Positions 43,623-54,917 are shown, counted from the stretch's first letter. The stretch is DNA of 64,000 nucleotides from Streptomyces sp. WAC 01529 (GCF_003945545.1 NZ_CP029617.1:4041001-4105000); one strand, 5' to 3'. The notes: generated from the letters alone by a model not told the origin. Numbers and translations are program-made.

Positions 43623-43648
43623 CTTGTGAACGCGTTCACATTCACAAG
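43623..43648 (-). promoter_or_regulatory. Rex operator upstream of cydA
   Basis: TGTGAACGCGTTCACA (43625-43640) is a perfect 16-bp palindrome matching the Rex consensus TGTGAA-N4-TTCACA. It overlaps a second dyad, CTTGTGAA (43623-43630) with TTCACAAG (43641-43648). Rex represses cyd genes in S. coelicolor when NADH/NAD+ is low. The regulator gene itself is not in this window. Confidence 0.88.
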
Positions 43649-43738
43649 CATTATGTCGTACTGGCTGTCGGCACCCAAACGGGGGTCCCCCCTTACCGGC
43701 GGGAACGCGAGGTTCCCGAGAGGGGCCTTCCCAAGAAC

Positions 43739-43755
43739 TTCAACATATTGTTGAA
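43739..43755. promoter_or_regulatory. Palindrome TTCAACA-TAT-TGTTGAA before the cyclophilin-like gene
   Basis: A perfect 7-bp inverted repeat with a 3-bp centre ends eight bases before the ATG at 43764, where it would block the ribosome site or promoter. The form suits a GntR-type operator, but no GntR gene is adjacent. Confidence 0.5.
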
Positions 43756-43763
43756 TCCGCCGC

Positions 43764-44159
43764 ATGCAGACAGAGCAGCACCAGCTACGGATACGCGTCT
43801 CCTGGCCCGCCGGGCATCTCACGGCGACGCTCAAGGACACCCCAACCGCCCGGGCCCTGGAGAAGGTCCTGCCGCTCGCCGCCTCCGCCCACACCTGGGG
43901 CGAGGAGGTCTACTTCGACACAGGCGTGAGCGTGCCGCGCGAGGCCGGCGCCCGGGAGGTCGTCGAGCCGGGCACGGTCGCCTTCTGGCCCGACGGCGAC
44001 GCCCTCGCCCTCCCCTACGGCCCCACGCCGATCTCGCGGGGCGACGAGTGCCGCCTCGCGAGCCCGTGCAACGTCCTCGGCCGGATCGACCAGGACCCGG
44101 ACCTCCTGTCGACCGTGCGCGACGGCGACCCGGTCCGGGTCGAACTCCTCACCGACTGA
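43764..44159 (+). CDS. Cyclophilin-like fold protein (DUF3830/TM1367 type)
   Basis: 131 residues of beta-rich sequence with AHTWGEEVYFDTG and PGTVAFWPDGDALALPYGPTP, features of the small cyclophilin-like family. Members are not proline isomerases by known activity; the fold is what is established. No signal peptide. It stands between the divergent cydA and the converging aminotransferase. Function unknown. Confidence 0.83.
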   Translation: MQTEQHQLRIRVSWPAGHLTATLKDTPTARALEKVLPLAASAHTWGEEVYFDTGVSVPREAGAREVVEPGTVAFWPDGDALALPYGPTPISRGDECRLASPCNVLGRIDQDPDLLSTVRDGDPVRVELLTD

Positions 44160-44204
44160 GGGCTGAGAGCTGAGGGCGGCCCCCACCCTCGCGAAGCGCC
44201 TCCG

Positions 44205-45284
44205 CTAAAGCTCCTTGCGGAACGCCTCCGCCGCCGCCAGGAAGACGTCATTGGCCTCGGTCTCCCCGATCGTGGCCCGCATCCCCTCGCCCGCGAACGG
44301 CCGCACGACCACGCCGGCCCGCTCGCACGCCGCCGCGAAGTCGGTCGTACGGTCCCCGAGCCGCAGCCACACGAAGTTCGCCTGCGTCTCGGGCACCGTC
44401 CAGCCCTGGCCGCGCAGCGCCTCGACCACCCGCGTGCGCTCGGCGACCAGCGAGCCGACGCGGCCCATCAGTTCGTCCTCGGCCCGCAGCGAGGCCACCG
44501 CGGCGTCCTGCGCGAGCTGGCTCACGCCGAAGGGCACCGCCGTCTTGCGCAGCGCGGCGGCCACCGGCTCATGGGCCACCGCGAAGCCGACGCGCAGCCC
44601 CGCGAGCCCGTACGCCTTGGAGAACGTCCGAAGGACACAGACGTTCGGACGCTCGCGGTAGATCTCGATGCCGTCCGGGACCTCGGGATCGCGGATGAAC
44701 TCGCGGTAAGCCTCGTCGAGCACGACCAGAACATCGCTCGGCACCCGGTCGAGGAAGCGCTCCAGCTCGGCCCTGCGGACCACGGTGCCGGTGGGGTTGT
44801 TGGGGTTGCAGACAAAGATGAGGCGGGTGCGGTCGGTAATGGCGTCGGCCATCGCGTCCAGGTCGTGGACCTCGCCCTCCGTCAGCGGCACCCGCACCGA
44901 CGTCGCGCCGCTGACCTGCGTGATGATCGGGTACGCCTCGAAGGAGCGCCACGCGTAGATGACCTCGTCACCCGGGCCCGAGGTGGCCTGGAGCAGCTGC
45001 TGGGCGACGCCCACCGAGCCGGTGCCGGTGGCGATGTGCGAGACGGGCACGCCGAAGCGGTCCGCCAGTTCACTCATCAGGGCCGTGCACGCCATGTCGG
45101 GGTAGCGGTTGAAGGACCCGGCCGCGGCTAGCGCGCTCTCCATCACGCCGGGGAGCGGCGGGTAGGGGTTCTCGTTGGAGGACAGCTTGTAGGCCACCGG
45201 ACCGTCGGCCGCGGCGGGCTTGCCCGGCTTGTAGGTGGGAATACCCTCCAGCTCGGCGCGCAGCCTCGGGCTCTTCTCGCTCAC
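44205..45284 (-). CDS. Histidinol-phosphate/aromatic aminotransferase (HisC/Pat type)
   Basis: 359 residues, fold type [14 protein letters not shown] near residue 37, [16 protein letters not shown] and PLP lysine in [14 protein letters not shown] are characteristic. HisC makes histidinol phosphate; the closely related Pat transaminates phenylpyruvate. It is not inside a his operon, and Streptomyces has hisC elsewhere, so Pat is as likely. AGGAGG six bases upstream supports the GTG start. Confidence 0.9.
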   Translation of the reverse strand: MSEKSPRLRAELEGIPTYKPGKPAAADGPVAYKLSSNENPYPPLPGVMESALAAAGSFNRYPDMACTALMSELADRFGVPVSHIATGTGSVGVAQQLLQATSGPGDEVIYAWRSFEAYPIITQVSGATSVRVPLTEGEVHDLDAMADAITDRTRLIFVCNPNNPTGTVVRRAELERFLDRVPSDVLVVLDEAYREFIRDPEVPDGIEIYRERPNVCVLRTFSKAYGLAGLRVGFAVAHEPVAAALRKTAVPFGVSQLAQDAAVASLRAEDELMGRVGSLVAERTRVVEALRGQGWTVPETQANFVWLRLGDRTTDFAAACERAGVVVRPFAGEGMRATIGETEANDVFLAAAEAFRKEL

Positions 45285-45650
45285 CGCAGTCCTCCTCGTA
45301 CCAGTGCCAGAACAGTTCGAATACTGCTCACCTTATGAGGATTCGCCGCCGGTGCGAACGGCCTCGCGAGATCCGAGGGCACGCCGGGCCGGGGGAGCGC
45401 CCGTGCTCCCCCGTGCGCCGGTGGCTCGCTCCGTGGCGCGCGTCCCCCGTGAAGGTGAGTTGAGACCTCTTCGAGACCTACCGCATTCGACACGCCCGCG
45501 CAGGACGATCAGGGGCAGCCATTGCCCGCACCCTCAACTGCCTGACATTCCATGGTCATTGACCAGTCAACGCCATGCAGAAACGTGCCTGTCAACGAGT
45601 GAATATGCGTCCGCGCTACCCACCCCCATGAGCCCTACTATCGGCTCGCC
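45285..45650. promoter_or_regulatory. 366-bp divergent control region with two inverted repeats
   Basis: No gene. A hairpin CGGGGGAGC/GCTCCCCCG (45389-45397, 45404-45412) lies mid-gap. A nested dyad lies 80 bp before the LacI gene: CATGG (45551) and CCATG (45573) around TTGAC-CA-GTCAA (45559-45570). The latter is a plausible LacI-type auto-operator. Confidence 0.4.
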
Positions 45651-46772
45651 ATGACAGCAGCAGGGAAGCACCAGGTGAGCCGAGCGGAGACCGCCCGCCG
45701 GGGCAACCGGCAGAACAGAGCGGGGATCAGAGACGTCGCCGCCGCCGCCGGTGTCTCCATCACGACTGTCTCCGACGCCCTCAACGGCAAGGGGCGGCTG
45801 CCCGATGCCACCCGACGCCATGTCCGCGAGGTCGCGGAGCGGCTGGGCTATCGCCCGTCCGCAGCGGCCCGAACCCTCCGTACCGGCAAGTCGGGCCTGA
45901 TCGGCCTGACCGTGACGACGTACGGGGATGAACCTTTCACCTTCACCGAGTTCGCCTATTTCGCGGAGATGGCCAGAGCCGCCACCTCCGCCGCCCTCGC
46001 CCGGGGCTACGCCCTGGTCATCCTCCCCGCCACCTCGCGCCGCAGCCCGGTCGACGTGTGGTCGAACGTCGCTCTGGACGGCACCGTCGTCATCGACCCC
46101 TCCGACCACGACCCGGTCGTGAGCGAGCTGGTCAGACAGGGTCTGCCGGTGGTCTCCGACGGCCGCCCGGCGGGCTCGCTGCCCGTCACCGCCTGGGTCG
46201 ACAACGACCACGAGGCCGCGGTCCTGGGGATCCTCGACCACCTCGCGGCCGCCGGCGCCCGCCGGATCGGCCTGCTCACCGGCACCACCACGGACACCTA
46301 CACCCATCTCTCCACGACCGCGTATCTGCGCTGGTGCGAGCGGGTGGGGCAGGACCCCGTCTACGAGTCCTATCCCGCGCACGACCCGTGCGCGGGCGCC
46401 GTCGCCGCCGACCGGCTGCTCGCCCGGCCCGACCGGCCCGACGCCGTCTACGGTCTCTTCGACCCCAACGGCACCGACCTGCTCGCCGCCGCCCGGCGGT
46501 ACGGCCTGCGCGTCCCCGACGACCTGCTGCTCGTCTGCTGCAGCGAGTCCACGGTGTACGCCACCACGGAACCGCCCATCACCACGCTCTCCCTCAAGCC
46601 GCGCCGCATCGGCACGGCCGTCGTACAGCTCCTCATCGACGCCATCGAGGGCCTCGACTCGGGGCGCCCCGTCGAGCAGGTGATACCGACCGAACTGATC
46701 GTGCGCACCTCGTCCGAGCGACGTCCGCCGCGCACGACGGTCAGCCCGCCGCGCTCCTCGGGCTCCGGCTGA
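45651..46772 (+). CDS. LacI family transcriptional regulator
   Basis: 373 residues. A basic leader of about 24 residues, then the LacI helix-turn-helix with VAAAAGVSITTVSDALNGKG, the hinge helix SAAARTLRTG, and a periplasmic-binding-protein-like sensor domain. Such regulators usually sense a sugar. No sugar transporter or glycosidase is adjacent, so the regulon is elsewhere. The two in-frame basic residue clusters before the HTH are unusual but common in Streptomyces. Confidence 0.9.
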   Translation: MTAAGKHQVSRAETARRGNRQNRAGIRDVAAAAGVSITTVSDALNGKGRLPDATRRHVREVAERLGYRPSAAARTLRTGKSGLIGLTVTTYGDEPFTFTEFAYFAEMARAATSAALARGYALVILPATSRRSPVDVWSNVALDGTVVIDPSDHDPVVSELVRQGLPVVSDGRPAGSLPVTAWVDNDHEAAVLGILDHLAAAGARRIGLLTGTTTDTYTHLSTTAYLRWCERVGQDPVYESYPAHDPCAGAVAADRLLARPDRPDAVYGLFDPNGTDLLAAARRYGLRVPDDLLLVCCSESTVYATTEPPITTLSLKPRRIGTAVVQLLIDAIEGLDSGRPVEQVIPTELIVRTSSERRPPRTTVSPPRSSGSG

Positions 46773-46785
46773 CCCCGACGATCCC

Positions 46786-46833
46786 GGGCAGAGGTGTGCC
46801 AACAGGCCACGATCAACGGGGAAACCTCTGCCC
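46786..46833. terminator. 10-bp inverted repeat after the LacI gene
   Basis: GGGCAGAGGT (46786-46795) pairs with ACCTCTGCCC (46824-46833) over a 28-nt loop, 14 bp after the stop. No T-run; could be a terminator or an operator for the next gene. Confidence 0.4.
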
Positions 46834-47001
46834 AATTCGGGAGAAAACCTCGGTGAACCGGCGCCGGGGACCGATTCACCACCCCTGGTGCACCACACAG
46901 CGGGAGCCGCATTCCTATGATGGGCGGACGACACCGCGAGCCGCTGCGACCAGGCAGTCCGTTCTCGGTGCAGATGCGGCGCAATGGTGGTGGAGGGGTC
47001 G

Positions 47002-48069
47002 ATGACTCAGGGGGCCGGTCAGGGACCCGATGTGCGGACGGCGACGCTGCGCGACTTCCGCGTACCCGCGTACGTCCATGAGACCGCCGGCCCCGCCGAG
47101 GTGAGCCCCGGGCCCCCGGTCCCGGCACCGGGCGAGGTGCCGGACGACGGCTACACCCCGACCCAGCGCGACCTCCCCGTCATCAACCGCGGGGACACCG
47201 TGCAGGTGCAGGTCATGCCGGAGCCCCCGCAGCCGCGGCCGAGCGACGAGCACGGCCCGCTGTTCGTCGTCGGCGACGTCCACGGCTATCTGGACGAGCT
47301 CGTCGCGGCCCTCCACGAGCAGGGCCTCATCGACGCCGAGGGCAACTGGGCCGCGGGTAACGCGCGCCTGTGGTTCCTCGGCGACTTCACCGACCGCGGG
47401 CCCGACGGGATCGGCGTCATCGACCTCGTGATGCGCCTGTCCGCCGAGGCCGCGGCCGCCGGTGGCTACTGCAAGGCCCTCATGGGCAACCACGAGCTGC
47501 TCCTGCTCGGCGCCAAGCGCTTCGGCGACACGCCCGTCAACTCCGGGGCGGGCACCGCCACCTTCCAGGCGGCCTGGTTGCTCAACGGCGGCCAGAAGAC
47601 CGACATGGAGCGCCTCGAGGACCACCACCTCCAGTGGATGGCCCGCCTGGACGCCATGGAGGAGGCCGACGGCCACCTCCTCGTGCACTCCGACACGACC
47701 GCCTATCTGGATTACGGCGACTCGATCGAGGCAGTGAACGACACCATCCGCGAGACCCTCACGCGCAACGACGCCGACGAATGCTGGGATCTCTTCCGCA
47801 AGTTCACCAAGCGCTTCGCCTTCCGCGACGAGTCCGGCCCCTCGGCCGTACGCGAACTCCTGGACATGTACGGCGGCACACGCATCGTCCACGGCCACAG
47901 CCCCATCCCCTACCTCCTGGGTGACGTCGGCTCCGAGGACGAATCGGACGGTGGCGGCCCGGTCATCGAGGGCCCGCACGTCTACGCCGACGGTCTGGCC
48001 ATCGCGATGGACGGCGGAGTGACCATGGCCGGAAAGCTGCTGGTCTGCCAACTCCCCCTGGGTATCTGA
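47002..48069 (+). CDS. PPP-type metallophosphoesterase
   Basis: 355 residues. The calcineurin-like set is complete: GDVHG, GDFTDRGP, MGNHE, a His in LLVHSD and VHGHSP near the C-terminus. This matches the PPP family (protein Ser/Thr phosphatase or diadenosine tetraphosphatase type). An N-terminal 80-residue Pro-rich region precedes the domain. ATG 47002 has GGAGGGG just upstream; ATG 46984 is in frame. Substrate unknown. Confidence 0.9.
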   Translation: MTQGAGQGPDVRTATLRDFRVPAYVHETAGPAEVSPGPPVPAPGEVPDDGYTPTQRDLPVINRGDTVQVQVMPEPPQPRPSDEHGPLFVVGDVHGYLDELVAALHEQGLIDAEGNWAAGNARLWFLGDFTDRGPDGIGVIDLVMRLSAEAAAAGGYCKALMGNHELLLLGAKRFGDTPVNSGAGTATFQAAWLLNGGQKTDMERLEDHHLQWMARLDAMEEADGHLLVHSDTTAYLDYGDSIEAVNDTIRETLTRNDADECWDLFRKFTKRFAFRDESGPSAVRELLDMYGGTRIVHGHSPIPYLLGDVGSEDESDGGGPVIEGPHVYADGLAIAMDGGVTMAGKLLVCQLPLGI

Positions 48070-48110
48070 GCGTTAGCTGGGCAGGCGCCCCTTTACAGGA
48101 TCACGTCGGC

Positions 48111-48138
48111 CAGGGGGGCCAATTCTGGAAACCCCCTG
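48111..48138. terminator. Weak hairpin after the phosphoesterase gene
   Basis: CAGGGGG (48111-48117) pairs with CCCCCTG (48132-48138) over 14 nt, 42 bp after the stop. Candidate terminator. Confidence 0.35.
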
Positions 48139-48249
48139 TCACCGCGTGCCGTCACGGCTCTACCATCGGCTTATCCGTAGCAGGCTCCCCTCCGTTTCTG
48201 CCCGACGGCTCGTAGCCATGCGAGCCTTAGCCCTACGGAGCATCGGGGG

Positions 48250-49125
48250 ATGCACATGAACAGCGCTCCACACCTGCTCAATGAGGACCGCCCCGAGTAC
48301 GAGCGGATCCTCGACGAGGCGCTGCGCACCGCACCGGACCGACCTGAACTCGCCGCAGTGGGCCAGCGGCTCAACACCGAACAACTGCGCACCATGGCCC
48401 TGAACGCGACAGCACTGATCACGGCCGCCGCAGCGGCCGAGTACGCGCACTACGTGAAGGTTCGCGAGGAGTTGCGCGAACCTCGACCGTCCTCCACCTC
48501 GATTCGCGAAGGCAGCGGACAGAGCGCCGCGGAGTCCGGCTCCGGTGGCGTCGGTCTCGCCACGACGATGGGCGAGGTCGCCGAGCCGGCGGCCGCGGCG
48601 GGCGCCGGAGCGGTCGCCGTCGTCGCGGTCCTCGCACCTGTCCTCGCGGGCACGGCCGCCGCGATCTTCCTGCTCGTCGGCTACATCCTGAAGATGCTCG
48701 ACCCCGAGCCCGCCTTCGCGGACACCATGCTCACGGCGGGCTGGCTGTTCGGCGCGCTCACCGCCGCGGGCATCCTGGTCGGCGGGATCGGTCTGCTCCT
48801 GACCGCCCTGCGCAACGGCTCCACCTCGCTCCCCGCGGGACTCCACGGCGAGCGGCACGAGGAGGTCTCCCGCGCCAGGGAGGCCTGGGGACGCGCCCTC
48901 CTCGAGCGGGGCGTCGTGCCCTTCCTCCGGGAGGCGCTGACGGCTCCGGGCGCGGCGCCGGCCACCCGCACGCCGTCGCAGGCGCCCGGCCGCATGCCCC
49001 AACTCGGCTACAACCGCCCGGGCTTCAGCAGCCCGGACGGCGGCCAGGCGGGGTCACGGCCGAGCTACTCGAGCCCGGACTTCTCCAGCCCGGACTTCGG
49101 CGGGCCCGATCACAAGCCGGAGTAG
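48250..49125 (+). CDS. Membrane protein of unknown function
   Basis: 291 residues. The first 110 residues are soluble and helical; two hydrophobic segments (about 120-145 and 160-190) are followed by a charged region and a Pro/Ser tail with repeats of SSPDF type. I recognise no family. ATG 48256 is an alternative start. It is followed by a strong terminator shared with thiC. Confidence 0.75.
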   Translation: MHMNSAPHLLNEDRPEYERILDEALRTAPDRPELAAVGQRLNTEQLRTMALNATALITAAAAAEYAHYVKVREELREPRPSSTSIREGSGQSAAESGSGGVGLATTMGEVAEPAAAAGAGAVAVVAVLAPVLAGTAAAIFLLVGYILKMLDPEPAFADTMLTAGWLFGALTAAGILVGGIGLLLTALRNGSTSLPAGLHGERHEEVSRAREAWGRALLERGVVPFLREALTAPGAAPATRTPSQAPGRMPQLGYNRPGFSSPDGGQAGSRPSYSSPDFSSPDFGGPDHKPE

Positions 49126-49127
49126 GC

Positions 49128-49170
49128 CGGGGTGTCCGCAGAGCCGTCGCGGCGCTCTGCGGACACCCCG
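49128..49170. terminator. Strong bidirectional terminator, 17-bp perfect stem
   Basis: 49128-49144 is exactly complementary to 49154-49170 with a 9-nt loop. It separates the membrane protein stop from the converging thiC stop. Confidence 0.85.
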
Positions 49171-49185
49171 CCCACAGGTATCCGC

Positions 49186-51113
<1,928 letters not shown>

Positions 51114-51195
51114 CGATTGCAAAGGTGGCTCCACGCTAGCGTCATGTCGGGCGCGCTGAACAGAGGGCCCCCTCCGTTCTTGCGATGATCGGGCA

Positions 51196-52581
51196 GTGAC
51201 CACCACAACCCCGCCGCCGCCTCCGCCCCCGCAGCCGCCCCTCTCCGGCCCCCCTCCGGAGGGGCACGGACACGGGCACTCGCACAGCCACGGTCCGGCC
51301 GCACCCGTCTCCCAGCACCTGCGCAAGGTCATCGCCGCGGTGCTGATCCCCTTCGCCACCGCGGTCGTCGTGGGTCTGGTGGTGCTCTGGCCCGGTGGCA
51401 CGCCCTCGCACGAGCGGACCGGCGTCGGCTTCGACCGGCAGACGCAGTCGGCGAAGGTCACCAAGGTGCAGGAGCTGCCCTGCAAGGACCTCAGCCCCTC
51501 GCAGCCCCAGCCGAACGGCGACACCTCCACCCCCGAGGGCCAGTCCGCCCAGTCCTCGGCGACCGGCACCTGCAAGAAGGCGCTGATCGAGGTGACCAGC
51601 GGCGAGGACGAGGGCCGCACCTTCACCGAGATCATCCAGCCGGACTCCCCCCGGCAACTCCGCAAGGGCCAAGAGGTGGTGGTCGCCTACGAGCCCAAGG
51701 CACCCGAGGGGTTGCAGTACTCGGTCACCGATGTGAACCGCAAGATGCCGATGGCGCTGCTCGCCGGCATCTTCGCGCTCGCCGTCGTCGTGGTGGGCCG
51801 CCTGCGCGGCGTGATGGCCCTGGTCGCCCTCGCCGTCAGCTTCCTCATCCTCACCTTCTTCATCCTGCCCGCCATCCTTCAGGGCTCGAACCCGCTGGTC
51901 GTGGCGGTGATCGGCGCGAGCGCCATCATGCTGGTCGCGCTCTATCTCTGCCATGGCCTCACGGCCCGTACATCGGTCGCGGTGCTCGGCACGCTCATCT
52001 CCCTCCTCCTGATCGGCCTGCTCGGTTCGCTCTTCATCGGCTGGGCCGCGCTGACCGGCAACACGGACGACAACACCGGCCTCATCCACGGCCTGTACCC
52101 GTCCATCGACATGAGCGGCCTGCTGCTCGCGGGCGTCATCATCGGCTCGCTCGGCGTCCTCGACGACGTGACGGTCACCCAGACCTCGGCCGTGTGGGAA
52201 CTCCACCAGGCCAACCCGAACATGGGCTGGCGCGGCCTGTACCGCGCGGGCATCCGCATCGGCCGCGACCACATCGCCTCGGTCGTCAACACCCTCGTCC
52301 TCGCCTACGCGGGCGCCGCGCTGCCCCTCCTCCTCCTCTTCTCGATCGCGCAGTCCAGCGTGGGCACGGTCGCCAACAGCGAGTTGGTCGCCGAGGAGAT
52401 CGTGCGCACCCTGATCGGCTCGATCGGTCTGGTCGCCTCGGTACCGGTGACGACCGCGCTGGCCGCCCTGGTCGTCTCCGCCGACCGCTCCACCGGCCGC
52501 CCCGGCACCCCGGTCACGGCCTCCGGCACTCCCGCCCCCCGCTCCTCCCGCGGCGGCAAGGGGCGCCGCCGCAAGGCCTGA
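51196..52581 (+). CDS. YibE/F family membrane protein
   Basis: 461 residues: a Pro-rich start with GHGHGHSHSHG (possible metal-binding), one membrane segment near 45-65, an exported domain to about 175, then about seven membrane segments carrying the YibE/F core (GSLGVLDDVTVTQ and NTLVLAYAGAALPLLL). The family has no known biochemical activity. A short Arg/Lys tail follows. The GTG start is close to the divergent thiC leader. Confidence 0.87.
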   Translation: MTTTTPPPPPPPQPPLSGPPPEGHGHGHSHSHGPAAPVSQHLRKVIAAVLIPFATAVVVGLVVLWPGGTPSHERTGVGFDRQTQSAKVTKVQELPCKDLSPSQPQPNGDTSTPEGQSAQSSATGTCKKALIEVTSGEDEGRTFTEIIQPDSPRQLRKGQEVVVAYEPKAPEGLQYSVTDVNRKMPMALLAGIFALAVVVVGRLRGVMALVALAVSFLILTFFILPAILQGSNPLVVAVIGASAIMLVALYLCHGLTARTSVAVLGTLISLLLIGLLGSLFIGWAALTGNTDDNTGLIHGLYPSIDMSGLLLAGVIIGSLGVLDDVTVTQTSAVWELHQANPNMGWRGLYRAGIRIGRDHIASVVNTLVLAYAGAALPLLLLFSIAQSSVGTVANSELVAEEIVRTLIGSIGLVASVPVTTALAALVVSADRSTGRPGTPVTASGTPAPRSSRGGKGRRRKA

Positions 52582-52646
52582 GGGCCTGAGCACCTGTCGA
52601 TGCCGTCAAATGCACCAATCTGCCATCCGAACGAGTGAGCCCAGGG

Positions 52647-53084
52647 TCAGCCCGCGTTCTGCTCCTCCGCCAGGATCCGGTCGAGTGCCTCGTCCAGATG
52701 CGCGTCGAAGTCGGCGAGCGTCCGCTCCTGCCCGAGCGGCACCAACTTGTCCGTACGGTCCAGGAAGGCGAGCAGTGGCGGGATGCCCACACGGAACAGC
52801 GCCTGGTCCTCGCCGACCTGAAGCCTGATCAGGGCCTCGTCGAGCAGGTCGGGATCGGTGGGCTCGATGCGCACATCCCCGACCCCGCAGGGCCCGCCCA
52901 CGCCGTCCATGAGCAGCTCTCTCCCAAAGGTCCAGGTCACCAGGGTGTCCCCCGGCAGGTGGAACGTCAGCCGCACGGCATAGGGATCTTCGGTCTCATA
53001 ACGCAACTCCACCGGAATACGAAACGACAGCTCCTCGGAAACAAGGAAGCTCATCATGACCTCTGCCTGAACCGACTCGTCCAT
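52647..53084 (-). CDS. ssgA: Sporulation-specific cell division protein SsgA
   Basis: 145 residues, almost all within the SsgA-like (SALP) domain: MSFLVSEELSFRIPVELRYE, then LTFHLPGD and FLDRTDKLVPLGQER. SsgA is the founding member and promotes septation and spore formation; it localises at division sites. Its neighbour ssgR confirms the identity. ATG 53084 gives the 145-residue form known from S. griseus; ATG 53054, with AGAGG upstream, gives the 135-residue form beginning MSFLVSEEL. Confidence 0.93.
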   Translation of the reverse strand: MDESVQAEVMMSFLVSEELSFRIPVELRYETEDPYAVRLTFHLPGDTLVTWTFGRELLMDGVGGPCGVGDVRIEPTDPDLLDEALIRLQVGEDQALFRVGIPPLLAFLDRTDKLVPLGQERTLADFDAHLDEALDRILAEEQNAG

Positions 53085-53190
53085 CGCGCCGCCCTACCCC
53101 GTCACTTAGCCATCAAAGGGCCAGGATCCAACTCCCTGACACTCATGGCATCTTGCTTAACGTGCACACCAGATCACAAGGAGTGAGTTT

Positions 53191-54003
53191 TCAGATGCTG
53201 ATAGAGAAGGCGAGTGTCCCTAGTAGCTTTCCGATCTCGCGCTGCAATCTCTCCGCCGCGGGCAGCAGCCGCTCGGCCTGACCCGCGGGCACGGAAATGG
53301 CCAGGGTCGCCGCGGTGTCCCCCGCCAGGATCGGAACCGCGGCGCAGACCGTCCCGAGCGCGTACTCCTGATGCTCCACGACAGGCCGCATCCGCTCCAT
53401 CGCGTCGAGGCGGCGCAGGAACGACCGGTCGTCACGGACGGAGTAACGCGTGATCGACTGAACCGGATAGCGGTCGAGGTGGTCCTGCCGTGCCTCGCCG
53501 CCGAGTTGGGAGAGCAGGCACTGGCCGATGGCGTGGGCGTGGCCCGTCTCGCGGAAGTCTGCCCACTCCTCGACCGCGGGATTGCCCGGGGTGTCGGAGA
53601 CCGCCACGACCTCGATCTCACCCTCGCGGTACACCGCGAAGTACACCGGCACCCCGATGACGTCGCGGCAGTGCGCCAGAGCCTCACCGATCAGACCGCG
53701 ACGATTCTGCTGGGCCCCGCTGCTGCTGAGCCGCTCGGCCGCCTCGCCGAGCACGAACACTCCCTTCTCGCGCCGCAGATAGCCTTCGTGGGTCAGCGTG
53801 CGCAGCAGGTGGTAGGCGGTGGGGAGCGCCAGCCCGGCCTCGCGGGCCAACTGCTTGGCGGGGGCCCCGTACTGGTGGGTGGCGGCGGCTTCCAGTAACC
53901 GCATCGCGCGCTGCACGGAGCCGATGAGGGTGGGCGTGGCGGTGGCGTCACCCGCCGAGGCGGAGGTGTCGACCGGTGAGGTGGAGGCGTCGACCGCGGC
54001 CAA
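53191..54003 (-). CDS. ssgR: IclR-type activator of ssgA (SsgR)
   Basis: 270 residues: IclR winged helix (about 28-95; LAREAGLALPTAYHLLRTL) and IclR effector domain (about 100-260). In S. coelicolor SsgR is required for ssgA transcription. It lies 106 bp upstream of ssgA on the same strand. The start is TTG 54003 with GGGAG six bases before; no ATG/GTG start fits the frame before the domain. The N-terminal 25 residues are Thr/Ala/Ser-rich. Confidence 0.92.
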   Translation of the reverse strand: MAAVDASTSPVDTSASAGDATATPTLIGSVQRAMRLLEAAATHQYGAPAKQLAREAGLALPTAYHLLRTLTHEGYLRREKGVFVLGEAAERLSSSGAQQNRRGLIGEALAHCRDVIGVPVYFAVYREGEIEVVAVSDTPGNPAVEEWADFRETGHAHAIGQCLLSQLGGEARQDHLDRYPVQSITRYSVRDDRSFLRRLDAMERMRPVVEHQEYALGTVCAAVPILAGDTAATLAISVPAGQAERLLPAAERLQREIGKLLGTLAFSISI

Positions 54004-54232
54004 GGTTCACTCCCGAAGCGCGTGGGGGGCCGCCCGTGCCCGGAGAAACACGGGAGGGCAGTGCGCCCGTCCGCGGGGAACGGCCCCGCGTCGGTTTTCG
54101 GACTCTAACCCTTGGCCACCGCTCTGCGGCCGTTTGCCGGGAAACTTCCCCCGGCCGAGGGAATCGTTTCGAAAAGTGGCCTCTCAGCAGTAACCCCGCG
54201 CGGGGATCACCCACACGGAACACCCACAGGCG

Positions 54233-54454
54233 TCACCAATCGGTGCGGGACGAGGAGGAGCCGGATATGAACTTCCGTACGACATAAATGAGTCCACCGA
54301 TCAAAGCGACGAAAAGCAGCGCCTTGAAGAGCAGGCCGATGACGAAACCGACCACGGTCGCTATCACGCTTCCGAACACGACCAACGCGATGACGGGCAC
54401 GGCCACCCACTTCACCCACCACGGCATTCCCGCAAAGATCTCCTTCACTGCCAT
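54233..54454 (-). CDS. Small membrane protein (DUF5326 type)
   Basis: 73 residues with a long hydrophobic hairpin (about 12-58) and a charged Ser-rich tail (SGSSSSRTDW). Streptomyces has it beside ssgR. ATG 54454 follows AAGGA. Function unknown; possibly a membrane-bound helper of the division genes, by position only. Confidence 0.75.
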   Translation of the reverse strand: MAVKEIFAGMPWWVKWVAVPVIALVVFGSVIATVVGFVIGLLFKALLFVALIGGLIYVVRKFISGSSSSRTDW

Positions 54455-54599
54455 CGTCCTTACCTCTCTGCGCACACATCTCATCGGCGGGTTCCTGAAT
54501 GTCCGCAGGCTCCCGGCTTCTTGATTCGATGTTAGGTGGCCAAATGGCCCAGCGGGGGCCTCGCAGCCCTTGTCCTCCCCTGATCCGCCCCCTAGGGGT

Positions 54600-54917
54600 T
54601 CAGGCCTCCGGCGGGGAGAAGACGACCAGGACACGCAGGTCCTCGCTGATGTGGTGGAACTTGTGGGCCACACCGGCCGGCACATAGACGACACTGCCGC
54701 GCCCGACCGACGTGGTCTCCATGCCGACCGTGATGGAGGCGCGGCCGCTCACGACCATGTACACCTCGTCCTGCCCGTGCGGCTGCTGCGGATCGGTCTC
54801 CCCGGCGTCGAGCGCGTAGAGCCCGACCGACATGTTCCGCTCCCGCAGAAACTGCAGATACGCGCCGTCGTTCGCCGCGCGCTCCGCCTCCAGCTCGTCC
54901 AGTCGGAATGCCTTCAT
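54600..54917 (-). CDS. Single-domain cupin protein
   Basis: 105 residues with a cupin barrel: HGQDEVYMVVSGRA supplies a His and Glu of motif 1, and VPAGVAHKFHHI the His of motif 2. Metal binding is likely. Small cupins act as isomerases, dioxygenases or sensors, so the reaction is unknown. ATG 54917 was chosen as it starts where the fold starts. Confidence 0.85.
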   Translation of the reverse strand: MKAFRLDELEAERAANDGAYLQFLRERNMSVGLYALDAGETDPQQPHGQDEVYMVVSGRASITVGMETTSVGRGSVVYVPAGVAHKFHHISEDLRVLVVFSPPEA

